In this document: positions 26,070 through 33,709 of the stretch, piece after piece
Position numbering within the stretch: position 1 is the stretch's first letter
Layout of the letters: each line of letters begins with the position of its first letter
Source: Tessaracoccus palaemonis
Lineage (GTDB): Bacteria; Actinomycetota; Actinomycetes; Propionibacteriales; Propionibacteriaceae
Direction of reading: 5' to 3'
NCBI RefSeq assembly: GCF_019316905.1
Contig: NZ_CP079216.1
Span: 2,604,001-2,668,000, forward strand
DNA: 64,000 nucleotides
The notes under the pieces: generated by a model
What the model saw: only the letters and a program-made list of their open reading frames with translations
Told to the model about the DNA's origin: nothing
The model's database searches: none
Program-made: the position numbers and the translations under genes

Positions 26070-26549
26070 ATGCCCATTGAGCCACGCCATCCCCTCGTCG
26101 AGATCAAGGACGCCGTCTCGGAGTTCGTCAGCACCGAGGCCGAGCTCGCCAAGGCCGAGCTGAAGCCCACGGCGAAGGCGGCCGGAGTCGGAGCGGGGTT
26201 CTTCGCGGGCGCGGCGCTGTTCGCGTTCCACGCCATCTGGATGCTGGTGATCCTCGTCGCGCTGGCCATCGGCCTGCTGCTGCACGCCGTGACCCCGCTT
26301 GGCCCGTGGGCATCGTTCACCCTCGGCTTCCTGGTCAGCGTGCTGTTCTCGCTGCTTGTGGCCGGTGTCCTGTTCACGCTGGGCCGCGGGAAGTTCGCCC
26401 AGGTGAAGAAGCCCGAGGCGACGCTGGCCGAGGCGAAGGCGACCCTCGACGCGGTCGTCGACGCCATCGCCTCGCGGCCGTCACCGGGTGCCGTGGTCAA
26501 GCCGGCCCCGTCTGACGATGAGCTCGAGCGGGCATTCGGCCGCCCCTGA
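26070..26549 (+). CDS. Actinobacterial holin-X/phage-holin-like membrane protein
   Basis: 159 aa from ATG 26070, preceded by GGAAGGAG. An amphipathic N-terminus (DAVSEFVSTEAELAKAELKPTAKAAG) leads into two transmembrane segments, then a long basic and acidic tail. This is the layout of the PF07332 'putative actinobacterial holin-X' family. Despite the name, members are ordinary chromosomal membrane proteins of unknown role, and there are no phage genes around. Confidence 0.7.
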   Translation: MPIEPRHPLVEIKDAVSEFVSTEAELAKAELKPTAKAAGVGAGFFAGAALFAFHAIWMLVILVALAIGLLLHAVTPLGPWASFTLGFLVSVLFSLLVAGVLFTLGRGKFAQVKKPEATLAEAKATLDAVVDAIASRPSPGAVVKPAPSDDELERAFGRP

Positions 26550-26598
26550 CCGACACCACGGCTGGCCGGAGGGTTGCGTGGGCTCCTAGTCTGGGCCC

Positions 26599-26754
26599 AT
26601 GACCAAGTGGGAATACTTCGTGGCTCCGATCCTCAGCCATGTCGCGGCGCAGATCCTGAACAACTTCGGCTCCGAAGGCTGGGAACTCATCCAGCTCGCA
26701 CCCGGCCCCAACCCCGACACCCTCGTCGGCTACTTCAAGCGCCCGGTGCAGTGA
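26599..26754 (+). CDS. DUF4177-type small protein
   Basis: 51 aa, MTKWEYFVAPILSHVAAQIL and onward, with FGSEGWELIQLAPG, the EGWEL signature of DUF4177. The stop overlaps the next ATG by one base (TGATG), coupling it to the RidA-like gene. The same small gene precedes the RidA-like gene in mycobacteria, from memory of that locus. Function is unknown. Confidence 0.75.
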   Translation: MTKWEYFVAPILSHVAAQILNNFGSEGWELIQLAPGPNPDTLVGYFKRPVQ

Positions 26755-27209
26755 TGAGCGCCGCTGAGCGCCTGGCGGAGCTCGGCATCCAGCTGCCGGA
26801 CGTCGCCGTCCCCGTCGGCGCCTATGTTCCGGCCGCCCGGGTGGGCAGCCAGGTGTGGACGTCAGGTCAGCTCCCCTTCATCGACGGGAGGCTGCCCCTG
26901 ACCGGCAAGGTCGGGGCGGAGGTGACGCAGGAGGCGGCGACCGACGCCGCCCGCACAGCCGCGCTCAACGCGCTGGCCGCCGCCGCCGCGGTGGCAGGCG
27001 GGATAGACGCGATCACCCGCATCGTCAAGGTCGTCGTCTACGTCGCAAGCGAGGCATCATTCACCGCGCAGCCGGCCGTCGCCGGCGGAGCGTCGACCGT
27101 GCTCGGGGAGATCTTCGGCGAGGCCGGGGTGCATGTCCGCAGCGCCGTCGGGGTGGCCGTGCTGCCGCTGGACTCGCCGGTCGAGGTCGAGCTGGTTGTC
27201 GAGGCCTGA
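26754..27209 (+). CDS. RidA/YjgF-family protein
   Basis: 151 aa. The AAERLAELGIQLPDVAVPVGAYVPA opening and TSGQLPFIDGRLPLTGKVG are typical of the Rv3678c-like branch of RidA. The C-terminal VRSAVGVAVLPLDSPVEVELVVEA keeps the Arg and Glu that RidA enzymes use to hydrolyse enamine/imine intermediates of amino acid metabolism. It overlaps both neighbours by one base (TGATG), so DUF4177-ridA-nth form one coupled operon. Confidence 0.88.
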   Translation: MSAAERLAELGIQLPDVAVPVGAYVPAARVGSQVWTSGQLPFIDGRLPLTGKVGAEVTQEAATDAARTAALNALAAAAAVAGGIDAITRIVKVVVYVASEASFTAQPAVAGGASTVLGEIFGEAGVHVRSAVGVAVLPLDSPVEVELVVEA

Positions 27210-27898
27210 TGCTTTCCGCGCCGCCGGCCGAGATCAACTCGGCGCTGGGGCGGGCCTATCCCGACGCCAGGTGCGAACTGGACTTCCGGAACCCGTTCGA
27301 GTTGCTCGTCGCGACCGTCCTCTCGGCGCAGTCGACGGATCGCCGGGTCAACGCGGTATCGGAGGTACTTTTCGAACGCTGGCCCACGGCGTCCGAACTG
27401 GCGACGGCCGAGCCGCTCGACGTGGAGTCGGTCATCACGCCCGTGGGCTTCTACCGCACGAAGACCGCGTCCGTCATCGGGCTGTCGCGGCGCATCGTTG
27501 ACGACTTCGACGGCGTCGTCCCCGGCACGCTTGAGGAGCTCGTCACGCTGCCCGGAGTCGGCAGGAAGACCGCCAATGTGGTGCTCGGCAACGCCTTCGA
27601 CGTCCCCGGCGTCACGCCAGACACCCACCTCATCCGGCTGGCGAACCGGTTCGGCTGGGTCGCCAGCACGAAGCCGGACGACGTTGAGCGGGCCGTCGGA
27701 CGGCTGTTTCCGCCGTGCGACTGGGTCATGGTGTGTCACCGCGTCATCTGGCACGGTCGACGCTGCTGTCACGCCAGGCGGCCAGCCTGCGGCGCGTGTC
27801 CCGTCGCGGACCTGTGCCCGTCGCGCCACATCGGCGAGCAGGATCCCACGCGCTCCTCGTCGACAAGATTCCACATCATCTCACCACGGAACTCATGA
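27209..27898 (+). CDS. nth: Endonuclease III with altered C-terminal tail
   Basis: 229 aa. The helix-hairpin-helix LPGVGRKTANVVLGNAF carries the catalytic Lys, the catalytic Asp lies in VTPDTHLIRLANR, and the 4Fe-4S cysteines fit C-x6-C-x2-C-x5-C in CHARRPACGACPVADLCPS. It removes oxidised pyrimidines. After CPSRHIGEQDP, the last ~17 residues (TRSSSTRFHIISPRNS) do not look like the family; this stretch runs antisense through a gene fragment of the island, so the original 3' end was probably replaced when the island arrived. Confidence 0.93.
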   Translation: MLSAPPAEINSALGRAYPDARCELDFRNPFELLVATVLSAQSTDRRVNAVSEVLFERWPTASELATAEPLDVESVITPVGFYRTKTASVIGLSRRIVDDFDGVVPGTLEELVTLPGVGRKTANVVLGNAFDVPGVTPDTHLIRLANRFGWVASTKPDDVERAVGRLFPPCDWVMVCHRVIWHGRRCCHARRPACGACPVADLCPSRHIGEQDPTRSSSTRFHIISPRNS

Positions 27899-28115
27899 TC
27901 GCCTTCCCCGAAACCCAGAAGCCACTCGAGGCGCTCCCTGTCAAAGGGTTCATCGACAGACACTTCGGGCCAGGCTTCATCGGCAAGTATCAGCGGTGTC
28001 CCACAGCGCGTCGTTCATGAGGAAACGGCGCTCCGATGACGTGCACGCCAGTTCCAGAGCCTCAATCAACGAACCCCACTCCCAGCCGACGCCGTACCCC
28101 CACCGGCGAGGAGAG
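27769..28115 (-). pseudogene. Truncated, frameshifted fragment of an unknown gene
   Basis: On the minus strand one frame reads GVGWEWGSLIEALELACTSS then ERRFLMNDALWDTADT to a stop at 27977-27979. The +1 frame continues ADEAWPEVSVDEPFDRERLE and WLLGFGEGDHEFRGEMMWNL as far as about VDEERVGS. Dropping one T near 27986 joins them. The 5' end is cut by the IS3 element at 28116, and the 3' end merges antisense into nth. Composition and style resemble immunity-type proteins, but no family could be named. Confidence 0.5.
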
Positions 28116-28147
28116 GGGACTGCTGCACCTTTAGGTGACAGGTTGGG

Positions 28148-29023
28148 TTAGGCGGCCTGGGTGGCCGGTGTGGTCATGATGGTCTCGAACTCGATGGGGG
28201 TCAATCGGCCGAGGCGTTCTTGCCGGCGGCGGCGGTGGTAGGTGCGTTCGGTCCAGGTCACGATCGCGATCCGGAGTTCGTGGCGGGTGTGCCAGCGGCG
28301 CCGGTTCAACACGTTCTTCTGGAGCAGGGCGAAGAAGGATTCCATGGCGGCGTTGTCGCCGGCGGAGGCGATTTGGCCCATCGACCCTTTGAGGTGGTGG
28401 CGTCGGAGTGCGGCCAGGAACTTCCTGGATCGGAATTGGGATCCTCGATCGGAATGCACGATGCAGCCGGTCACGTCACCGCGGCGGGCGACGGCCATGT
28501 TGAGCGGGTCGACCGCGATGCGGGACTTCATCCGGTCGCTGATGGAGTAGCCGACGATCCGGTTGGACCACACGTCCTTGATCGCGCACTCGTACAACTT
28601 GCCCTCATCGGTCCAGTGCTCGGTGATGTCGGTGAGCCACAGCTGGTTCGGACCCGTCGCGGTGAAGTCCCGTTTCACCTGGTCGTCGTGGGCTGGTGGG
28701 GCGGGTTTCTTGCCGTTCTCGCCGCGCTTCTTCCCGAACACGCTCCACCAACCCATGTCGGTACAGATCCGCCACACCGTCCGGTCACAACCGGCCAGCC
28801 CGGTCTCGCGGGCCTCATCAGCCAGCAGCCGGTAGCCAAACTCGGGATCGTCGCGGTGGGCGTCGAACAGGGCGTTCGCGAGGTACGCCTGGTCGAGATC
28901 CCGGGCGGTGACCGGACAGGCGAGCCAGCGGTAGTAGGGCTGGCGGGCGAGCTTCAATACCCGACACGCGACCGTGACGGGGATCCCGTCGCCGGCCAGC
29001 TCTCTCACGAGCGGGTACATCAT
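28148..29023 (-). CDS. IS3-family transposase OrfB (DDE integrase)
   Basis: 291 aa. The catalytic DDE residues lie in LWLTDITEHW, IVHSDRGSQFRS and NAAMESFFALLQKN, the rve integrase fold. It cuts and joins the element's ends. Its ATG (29021-29023) overlaps the orfA stop as ATGA, so expression is by termination-reinitiation or frameshifting; no A-rich slippery heptamer was seen. Confidence 0.95.
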   Translation of the reverse strand: MMYPLVRELAGDGIPVTVACRVLKLARQPYYRWLACPVTARDLDQAYLANALFDAHRDDPEFGYRLLADEARETGLAGCDRTVWRICTDMGWWSVFGKKRGENGKKPAPPAHDDQVKRDFTATGPNQLWLTDITEHWTDEGKLYECAIKDVWSNRIVGYSISDRMKSRIAVDPLNMAVARRGDVTGCIVHSDRGSQFRSRKFLAALRRHHLKGSMGQIASAGDNAAMESFFALLQKNVLNRRRWHTRHELRIAIVTWTERTYHRRRRQERLGRLTPIEFETIMTTPATQAA

Positions 29024-29307
29024 TTTCCCGACAGGTTCGCCTGCGACAGATACGCCGCCGCCCGGCGCAGGACTTCGTTCTCCTGCTCGAGAAGCCGGAT
29101 CCTGCGCTTGGCGTCACGCAGCTCTTTGCCCTCGGTCTCGGTCACACCGGGGCGGACCCCGTCGGCGACATCGGCAGCGTGGAGCCAGTTCCGCAGGCAC
29201 GACTCGGAGATCCCGAAGTCCTTGGCCAGCTGAGCGATCGGCGCCTCGCCCTTCCGGGCCACCGCCACAACATCGTCCCGGAACTCTCTCGGATGGGGTT
29301 TCGGCAT
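29020..29307 (-). CDS. IS3-family transposase OrfA (HTH_Tnp)
   Basis: 95 aa from ATG 29307, with GGAAGG about 9 nt upstream; an ATG at 29316 directly abuts that site and is less likely. The helix-turn-helix GEAPIAQLAKDFGISESCLRNWL is followed by a leucine-zipper-like helix, KRRIRLLEQENEVLRRAAAYL, typical of IS3 OrfA. It binds the terminal repeats with OrfB. Confidence 0.93.
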   Translation of the reverse strand: MPKPHPREFRDDVVAVARKGEAPIAQLAKDFGISESCLRNWLHAADVADGVRPGVTETEGKELRDAKRRIRLLEQENEVLRRAAAYLSQANLSGK

Positions 29308-29376
29308 GGTGCACATCCTTCCAGCAGGACCCTGCGGCCCCACAGATCGGTTGTCACCTACTCATGCAGCAGTCCC

Positions 29377-29569
29377 GATCGACTCTCGCACCATCCAGTG
29401 TCCGTCATTTCGTTCCCCACGGACGTCCGCCCCCGGCCCCACCCCTCACATACATGAGGCGCCCGTACCCGAGATTTCGAGCCACCCCTGACGCTCGGTA
29501 CATACTCATACTAAAACGACCCTTCGAGTAGTAACGAATATTCCAAGGTGATGAGATTGTCTTCCTTTG
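29377..29569. other. Intergenic, AT-richer island DNA without a recognisable gene
   Basis: Between the IS3 right end and the next gene fragment no ORF with coding character was found on either strand. The stretch from about 29500 is visibly less GC-rich than the flanking chromosome, consistent with imported DNA. Confidence 0.4.
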
Positions 29570-29763
29570 TCAGTGGCGAACCGTCGATTTGAAACCCTTA
29601 CCGTAGCGCGAATAAGCACACTTCTTCTCGAAATCGGCAACCCGTCCATTGAGGTGCGTCTGCCTGTTCACAAAAGCCTTCCGATGTCCATCTATTGACA
29701 GCGGCGACGCCCCTGAAATACTGCGGCACGCGAGGGCGCTCAGCGTTGAGCAGCTCGAGCTAA
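29570..29763 (-). pseudogene. Degenerate gene fragment in the island
   Basis: Minus-strand reading gives ELLNAERPRVPQYFRGVAAV in one frame, then DGHRKAFVNRQTHLNGRVAD and FEKKCAYSRYGKGFKSTVRH in another, ending at TGA 29570-29572. The split frames need one indel near 29690. The protein-like composition suggests the remains of a small coding gene downstream of the IS-interrupted gene. No family assignment is possible. Confidence 0.35.
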
Positions 29764-30032
29764 TGGATTTCCCTGCAACCTAGTAGAGTCGCCACTCTGG
29801 GCGATTACCCTCAAACCACCACACACCATCCGCATCCTCGAGAAGCTCATTTTGCAGACTCCCAAGATGTTCACCAATCTCACGATTGACAATCTCATCC
29901 ACAAGTGAATCAACCGGGACATAGGGCTCCAGAGTCCTTCTCAACCCAAGTATCAGTGGTTCGAACTCAGTGTAGATCTCTCGGTACACAATACAGATCA
30001 CCCCTGGAGAATCCACCCAAGCCCTGATAAGG

Positions 30033-31490
30033 GGCTCTTCTGACTTGAGCGTGGGGTCAGAGGCGTAGTCCGCCGCCGATGAGGAGCATTCTGAGGCGGT
30101 AGTTGTCGGGGTCGCGGAATCCTCGGGCGATGCGGCGGGCGAGTTCGATCAGCCCGTTGATGGCTTCGGTTCCGCCGTTGTTGGCGCCGCTGGTGGTGAA
30201 GTAGCCTAGGAACGCGTCTCGCCACTGGTTCAGGGTCCGGCCGAGGCGGGCGATCTCCGGGATCGGACACGACGGGAACGTGGCCAGGATCTTCTCTGCG
30301 ACCCTGCGCCCGTCGGCGTGGCTTGGCTGGTGGTAGACCGAGCGCAGTTGTTGGGCGCAGTGCCAGGCGACCTCGACTTCGACGTGGCGGTCATCGGCGG
30401 TGAACGCGGTTTTGAGGCGGGTCTTCTGCCCGTCGCTGAGGTGTTCCAGACCGGCGCGCAGCAGGTTCCGGATCCGATACAGCGGATCGTTCTTGCGGCC
30501 GCGGTGGCCGTGGATGTCTTGCTGGACCCGGCGGCGGACCTCATCGACCGCGGCCGTGCCAAGCTTGACGACGTGGAACGCGTCAAGCACCGCGATGGCG
30601 TCCTCCAACTGGTCGTCGATGGCGTTCTTGTAGCCGTGGAACGGGTCCAGCGTGGCGATCTCGACGCCTTCGCGGAACGTGTCGCCGCGGACCTTCAGCC
30701 ACGACGTGTAGGCCTCGCCGGAACGACCCGGGACCAGATCAAGGAGCCGCGCCCGGACGCGTCCGTCCTTGTCACGGGTGAGATCAACCATGCCGGTGAA
30801 CTCCTTCGGGCCGCGTCCACCCTGCTCGACAGGCCTGGTCGAGACGTGATGCCAAATGTGTTCGTCAACACCCAGCGAGGTGACACCGGCGAAGCGCGAC
30901 TCATCGGCAGCAGCGGCTTCAAGGTTCGGCTTGACGGCTCGCCACAGCGTCCTCCAAGCACAACCCAGCTGACGGGCAAGACCCTGAACCGAAGCGTTCT
31001 CGCGGCGCATCTGCCCGACCGCCCACGATGTCGCCCGAGCGGTGAGCAACGCTCTGGGCCGCGCCACGTCGGGGTCTTGTTCCATGAACGAGGTCACCGG
31101 ACACGACGGCTCCGGACACAGCCATCGTCGTTTCCGCCACCACAACCGCACCGGCGCCGTGAAACAGGCAGCGTCGATCAACTCCACCCGCTGCCGGCCA
31201 TGCGCATGCGCCACGACCCCACATGTCGCGCAGCCCATCACCGCAGGAGGCCGAGACTCGACCTCAACCCGAAGCCCCGCGTCGTCGCGATGGACACCGG
31301 TCACATGGAGCCCGGGCAGGCCCAGAAGAACATCACAGCGCTGGCAGTAGGAAGTAGGATCGGGCATCGTCGAGGTCCTCGAAGTCGAGTGGTGTGGTAA
31401 CCCCGATTCTTGAGGGCCTCGACCCCCTCCACCCCACCGACACGCCCACCATCGGATCCACGCTCAACCCACGCTCAGGTCCGAAGAGCC
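30033..31490 (-). mobile_element. ISL3-family insertion sequence (1,458 bp)
   Basis: The terminal inverted repeats are GGCTCTTCTGACTTGAGCGT at 30033-30052 and, on the opposite strand at the right end, GGCTCTTCGGACCTGAGCGT. They enclose one intact transposase gene. The perfect flanking duplication and the uninterrupted ORF suggest recent activity. It disrupts the 144-aa gene described at 29780-31680. Confidence 0.97.
30057..31367 (-). CDS. ISL3-family transposase
   Basis: 436 aa. N-terminal zinc-finger cysteines occur in YCQRCDVLLG and CATCGVVAHAHG, with more at RWLCPEPSCPV. The DDE-type core includes SLGVDEHIWHH, ATLDPFHGYKNAI and VLDAFHVVKLGT. The C-terminal NNGGTEAINGLIELARRIARGF is the conserved catalytic Glu region of ISL3 (PF01610). 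It appears complete. Confidence 0.95.
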   Translation of the reverse strand: MPDPTSYCQRCDVLLGLPGLHVTGVHRDDAGLRVEVESRPPAVMGCATCGVVAHAHGRQRVELIDAACFTAPVRLWWRKRRWLCPEPSCPVTSFMEQDPDVARPRALLTARATSWAVGQMRRENASVQGLARQLGCAWRTLWRAVKPNLEAAAADESRFAGVTSLGVDEHIWHHVSTRPVEQGGRGPKEFTGMVDLTRDKDGRVRARLLDLVPGRSGEAYTSWLKVRGDTFREGVEIATLDPFHGYKNAIDDQLEDAIAVLDAFHVVKLGTAAVDEVRRRVQQDIHGHRGRKNDPLYRIRNLLRAGLEHLSDGQKTRLKTAFTADDRHVEVEVAWHCAQQLRSVYHQPSHADGRRVAEKILATFPSCPIPEIARLGRTLNQWRDAFLGYFTTSGANNGGTEAINGLIELARRIARGFRDPDNYRLRMLLIGGGLRL

Positions 31491-31719
31491 TGATAAGGAT
31501 TCCAGGATAACGTTTCTGGACCTCATTCTTTACCATGTCAAGAACGAGGTAACCACGGGTCGTCACGCTTGCTGCCTCCTCTGCGCATAGTTGATGTAGC
31601 ACGGGCATTCCCTGTTGCCCAGGTGGAACAGTGTCTTCCTGCCCCCAGCGAATATGAGGCAGCCCATTGCGCAGCACCACGACCTCCTGTGCCTGCGGGT
31701 TAGGATCTGAAGGACCTTA

Positions 31720-32550
31720 TCATCCGATCTCGAAGGCGATCAGTAGCGACTCGCCATCGTTGTTGTCTTGTTCCGGCCACTCATCCAGGTACTTAGCCGG
31801 GTTCCTCACAGCCGCGTCGAACTTCTTCCGGCCAAGGCCCATCAGTAGCGTTGCCTGCAGCTCACGCTCCGCCCCGCAGGCAGGTTCCTCCACCGACGCG
31901 GCAGCAGCAACCCACCGATCCACCTCCCGGACACCAGCAGCCTGCAAGCTCATCGACACCTTAGGGTCCATCTCTGCCCACCGGGCATTCAGCGCCTCCT
32001 GACCATGGGCAAGGTAGAAGTCGATCTCTTCCCAGATCTTCGCCCGCGACGCAGGCCGAACGTGCTCCGGAAGAATCGTGAACGCCAACGCGGGCGGAGC
32101 AGGCTCCGTCCCACTCAGCTCCAGCTCGCGTTCCTCCGGCGACCGAGGCACCAAAGGCGGCGGCCCAGCATCAAAGTGCCTCGACAACGCCAACAGCGCC
32201 GCATCCCCGTACCGGGCAAACGCCAACCCCCACCCCACAGGATCGCGCCGCAACGGAGGACGAGCCGCCACATCAATCCACACGCCCTCACACCAGTTCT
32301 CGACCCAGAAAGCCCTCGTCGCACGCCGACTAACGAAATCCAAATCCACCAGCACCCCGCTAAGCCCCGAAACGCTCGCCAGCCACTCCAACACCTCAGG
32401 CCACGGCTGCTCAGGCTCACTGGCCTTCGTCGAAGCCTCCAAACTGCGCTTCACCTCGCGGTCTGGATACACCGCCATCTCCCACCCCAACAAAAAGAAC
32501 TTGTCCTCATCGGTTGGCGACGCGACATGTCCCGAGTGCTCTACTTGCAC
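31720..32550 (-). CDS. Putative immunity protein for the adjacent decayed toxin
   Basis: 276 aa from GTG 32550, with AGGAAGAG just before it. The start overlaps the end of the upstream toxin fragment by 10 nt, the coupling usual for toxin-immunity pairs. The acidic, Trp-rich sequence (VENWCEGVWIDVAARPPLRR, YGDAALLALSRHFDAGPPPL) is cytosolic with no membrane segment and no recognised domain. The frame is intact although the toxin is broken. The immunity role is inferred from position, overlap and composition only. Confidence 0.6.
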   Translation of the reverse strand: MQVEHSGHVASPTDEDKFFLLGWEMAVYPDREVKRSLEASTKASEPEQPWPEVLEWLASVSGLSGVLVDLDFVSRRATRAFWVENWCEGVWIDVAARPPLRRDPVGWGLAFARYGDAALLALSRHFDAGPPPLVPRSPEERELELSGTEPAPPALAFTILPEHVRPASRAKIWEEIDFYLAHGQEALNARWAEMDPKVSMSLQAAGVREVDRWVAAAASVEEPACGAERELQATLLMGLGRKKFDAAVRNPAKYLDEWPEQDNNDGESLLIAFEIG

Positions 32551-32791
32551 GCTCTTCCTGTCCTTGTCTGGTTACCCCGAGGGCACTTCCCGTATCTCTT
32601 AACATACGCCATCAGATAGGAGTACTCCACGATCCTGGCATACCTTCACCTGTAACCCTCGCGACCATCGCGAATCCACATTTGAAATCTCTGTGAAATG
32701 TCTGGCATGCTCGTACGCCAACTCTTGCCCTGGCAGTCCAGTTTACCTGGCGGGTGATGCCGTATTTCCAGATTTTGGAGGGTTCCTCACC
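32541..32791 (-). pseudogene. C-terminal toxin domain remnant (KYGIT-type), frameshifted
   Basis: Minus-strand frame 2 reads EEPSKIWKYGITRQVNWTAR, then VGVRACQTFHRDFKCGF. Near 32643 it must shift to frame 3, which gives YARIVEYSYLMAYVKRYGKC and PRGNQTRTGRACK to TAG at 32541. The arrangement KYGIT ... RACQ ... E-x-x-YLMAY ... RYGKCPRGNQ resembles, from memory, C-terminal toxin modules of actinobacterial RHS/polymorphic toxins. It is out of frame with the secretion fragment upstream, so the toxin is dead by at least one deletion and one frameshift. Confidence 0.6.
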
Positions 32792-33087
32792 GGCGCAAAC
32801 GCAGTCTTCTCAACCACCACACCATCAGGCCCCACAAACACCCGAGTAGTCTCCGAACGCTCAGAGAGCACCTCCACCCGCACACCCTGCGCACGCGCCG
32901 TCACCGTCGCCGAGGTCCAATCCGGCCGCGACACCTCGCCAGCCACAGGCTCCGCCGGACCCGAACCATCATCAACAGGATCCGCCCACGACGGCTGAGC
33001 AACCCCCACCGAGATCGCCAAAGCCCAACACACAACAACCCACAACCAACGCGACACTGCGTTCACCCTCGACTCCACTCTGATCAA
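32743..33087 (-). pseudogene. Signal-peptide/N-terminal fragment of a secreted polymorphic toxin
   Basis: The ORF encodes 114 aa. A signal peptide, SRWLWVVVCWALAISVGVAQPSWADP, is followed by TARAQGVRVEVLSERSETTR and VFVGPDGVVVEKTAFAPVR. This is the start seen in large actinobacterial wall-associated or RHS toxins, where it continues into a long repeat region. Here, after FAPVR, only ~14 unrelated residues follow to TAA. The central repeat region of the toxin appears to have been lost by deletion around 32785-32792, bringing this fragment next to the C-terminal toxin module. Confidence 0.6.
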
Positions 33088-33260
33088 CAGGGTCCTGACA
33101 CGAAATTCATTGCCTACTCACAGGAGAATGAGGCCAGCATGTCCTACCGCGTGTAGGAACACAAGGGACCACAGGCTCTTGATCTCGGGACCGCATGCAC
33201 GCTAAGACGAAGCAGCCACCCGGCAACACACGCCTGGGGGGTGACGAGCCGCTCCCGGGG

Positions 33261-33599
33261 CTAGCGGGCGAGCAGCTCACGCTCGACTGCAAGCTGGCCG
33301 AACGATCCGTAGGTGACGCTGCGCTTGGCTGGGCTGAGGAGGCCGTGGCGTTCCAGCTCGTTGGCGTGCTGGGTGTAGCGCTGGGGTACGAACACGTGTC
33401 CCGGCTGGGTCAGGTGACCGACGTTGGCTAGGTTGACGGTGATGACGTCGAGGAACTCGCCAGCCATGAGCTGCTCGCCATCTTCGGCCGCATACAGCGT
33501 GATCGCAGTTGCGCCTTGCTCGTATTCTCCGATTTCAACGATGACGGGACCGCTGAAAACGTCGGTGCCGATGGCGACAGTCACATTGTCTAGAGTCAT
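33261..33599 (-). CDS. Unknown protein, hairpin-led cassette Y
   Basis: 112 aa from ATG 33599 with AAAGGAA about 7 nt upstream. The sequence begins MTLDNVTVAIGTDVFSGPVI and is rich in beta-type stretches (ATAITLYAAEDGEQLMAGEF). There is no signal peptide, membrane segment or recognised domain. Upstream lies a leader with the same layout as that of the gene at 33710-34360: a CCACCACGACCC hairpin, then a GAGCTAAACCAGCC stretch, then the ribosome site. The two genes may be duplicated-promoter cassettes or act together. Confidence 0.55.
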   Translation of the reverse strand: MTLDNVTVAIGTDVFSGPVIVEIGEYEQGATAITLYAAEDGEQLMAGEFLDVITVNLANVGHLTQPGHVFVPQRYTQHANELERHGLLSPAKRSVTYGSFGQLAVERELLAR

Positions 33600-33709
33600 T
33601 TTCGAGATTCCTTTCAAAGAATCACTTTGTGATGGCTGGTTTAGCTCCACCTGCCGTCTCTGACTCTACTACCGGCAAAGGATCATTAATAGGTGTGTGG
33701 TGTAGCTGG

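Larger units (their letters stand above)
28116..29376 (-). mobile_element. IS3-family insertion sequence (1,261 bp)
   Basis: Two overlapping transposase genes are flanked by imperfect terminal inverted repeats: GGGACTGCTGCA-n5-AGGTGACA at 28116-28140 and its complement at 29352-29376. Both genes are intact. No matching 3-5 bp target duplication is present (GAG on the left, GAT on the right), suggesting that a flank was rearranged after insertion. Its left end cuts the gene fragment at 27769-28115. Confidence 0.9.
30025..31498. repeat. 8-bp target-site duplication of the ISL3 element
   Basis: TGATAAGG occurs at 30025-30032 and at 31491-31498, immediately outside the inverted repeats. Eight bp is the duplication length characteristic of the ISL3 family. 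An intact duplication indicates direct insertion with no later rearrangement. Confidence 0.95.
29780..31680 (-). pseudogene. Small unknown gene split by an ISL3-family element
   Basis: The 5' part (31680 to 31491) encodes VLRNGLPHIRWGQEDTVPPG through VQKRYPGILIR. The 3' part (30024 to 29780) encodes AWVDSPGVICIVYREIYTEF through GVWWFEGNRPEWRLY. Removing the element and one copy of its 8-bp duplication joins them in frame as 435 nt, a 144-aa protein. GTG 31680 has AGGAGG upstream. The acidic, Trp/Glu-rich product looks like the immunity-type proteins found beside polymorphic toxins, but no family is recognised. It lies 40 bp downstream of the putative immunity gene at 31720-32550. Confidence 0.8.

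Noticed and set aside
26070-26549. Prophage remnant indicated by a holin-like gene
   Set aside because: The holin-X family is a normal actinobacterial chromosomal family, and no other phage genes are nearby.
27715-28020. Plus-strand ORF after nth (MIAFPETQKPLEALPVKG...)
   Set aside because: The minus-strand reading of the same DNA is more protein-like and continues upstream with one indel, so this is its shadow.
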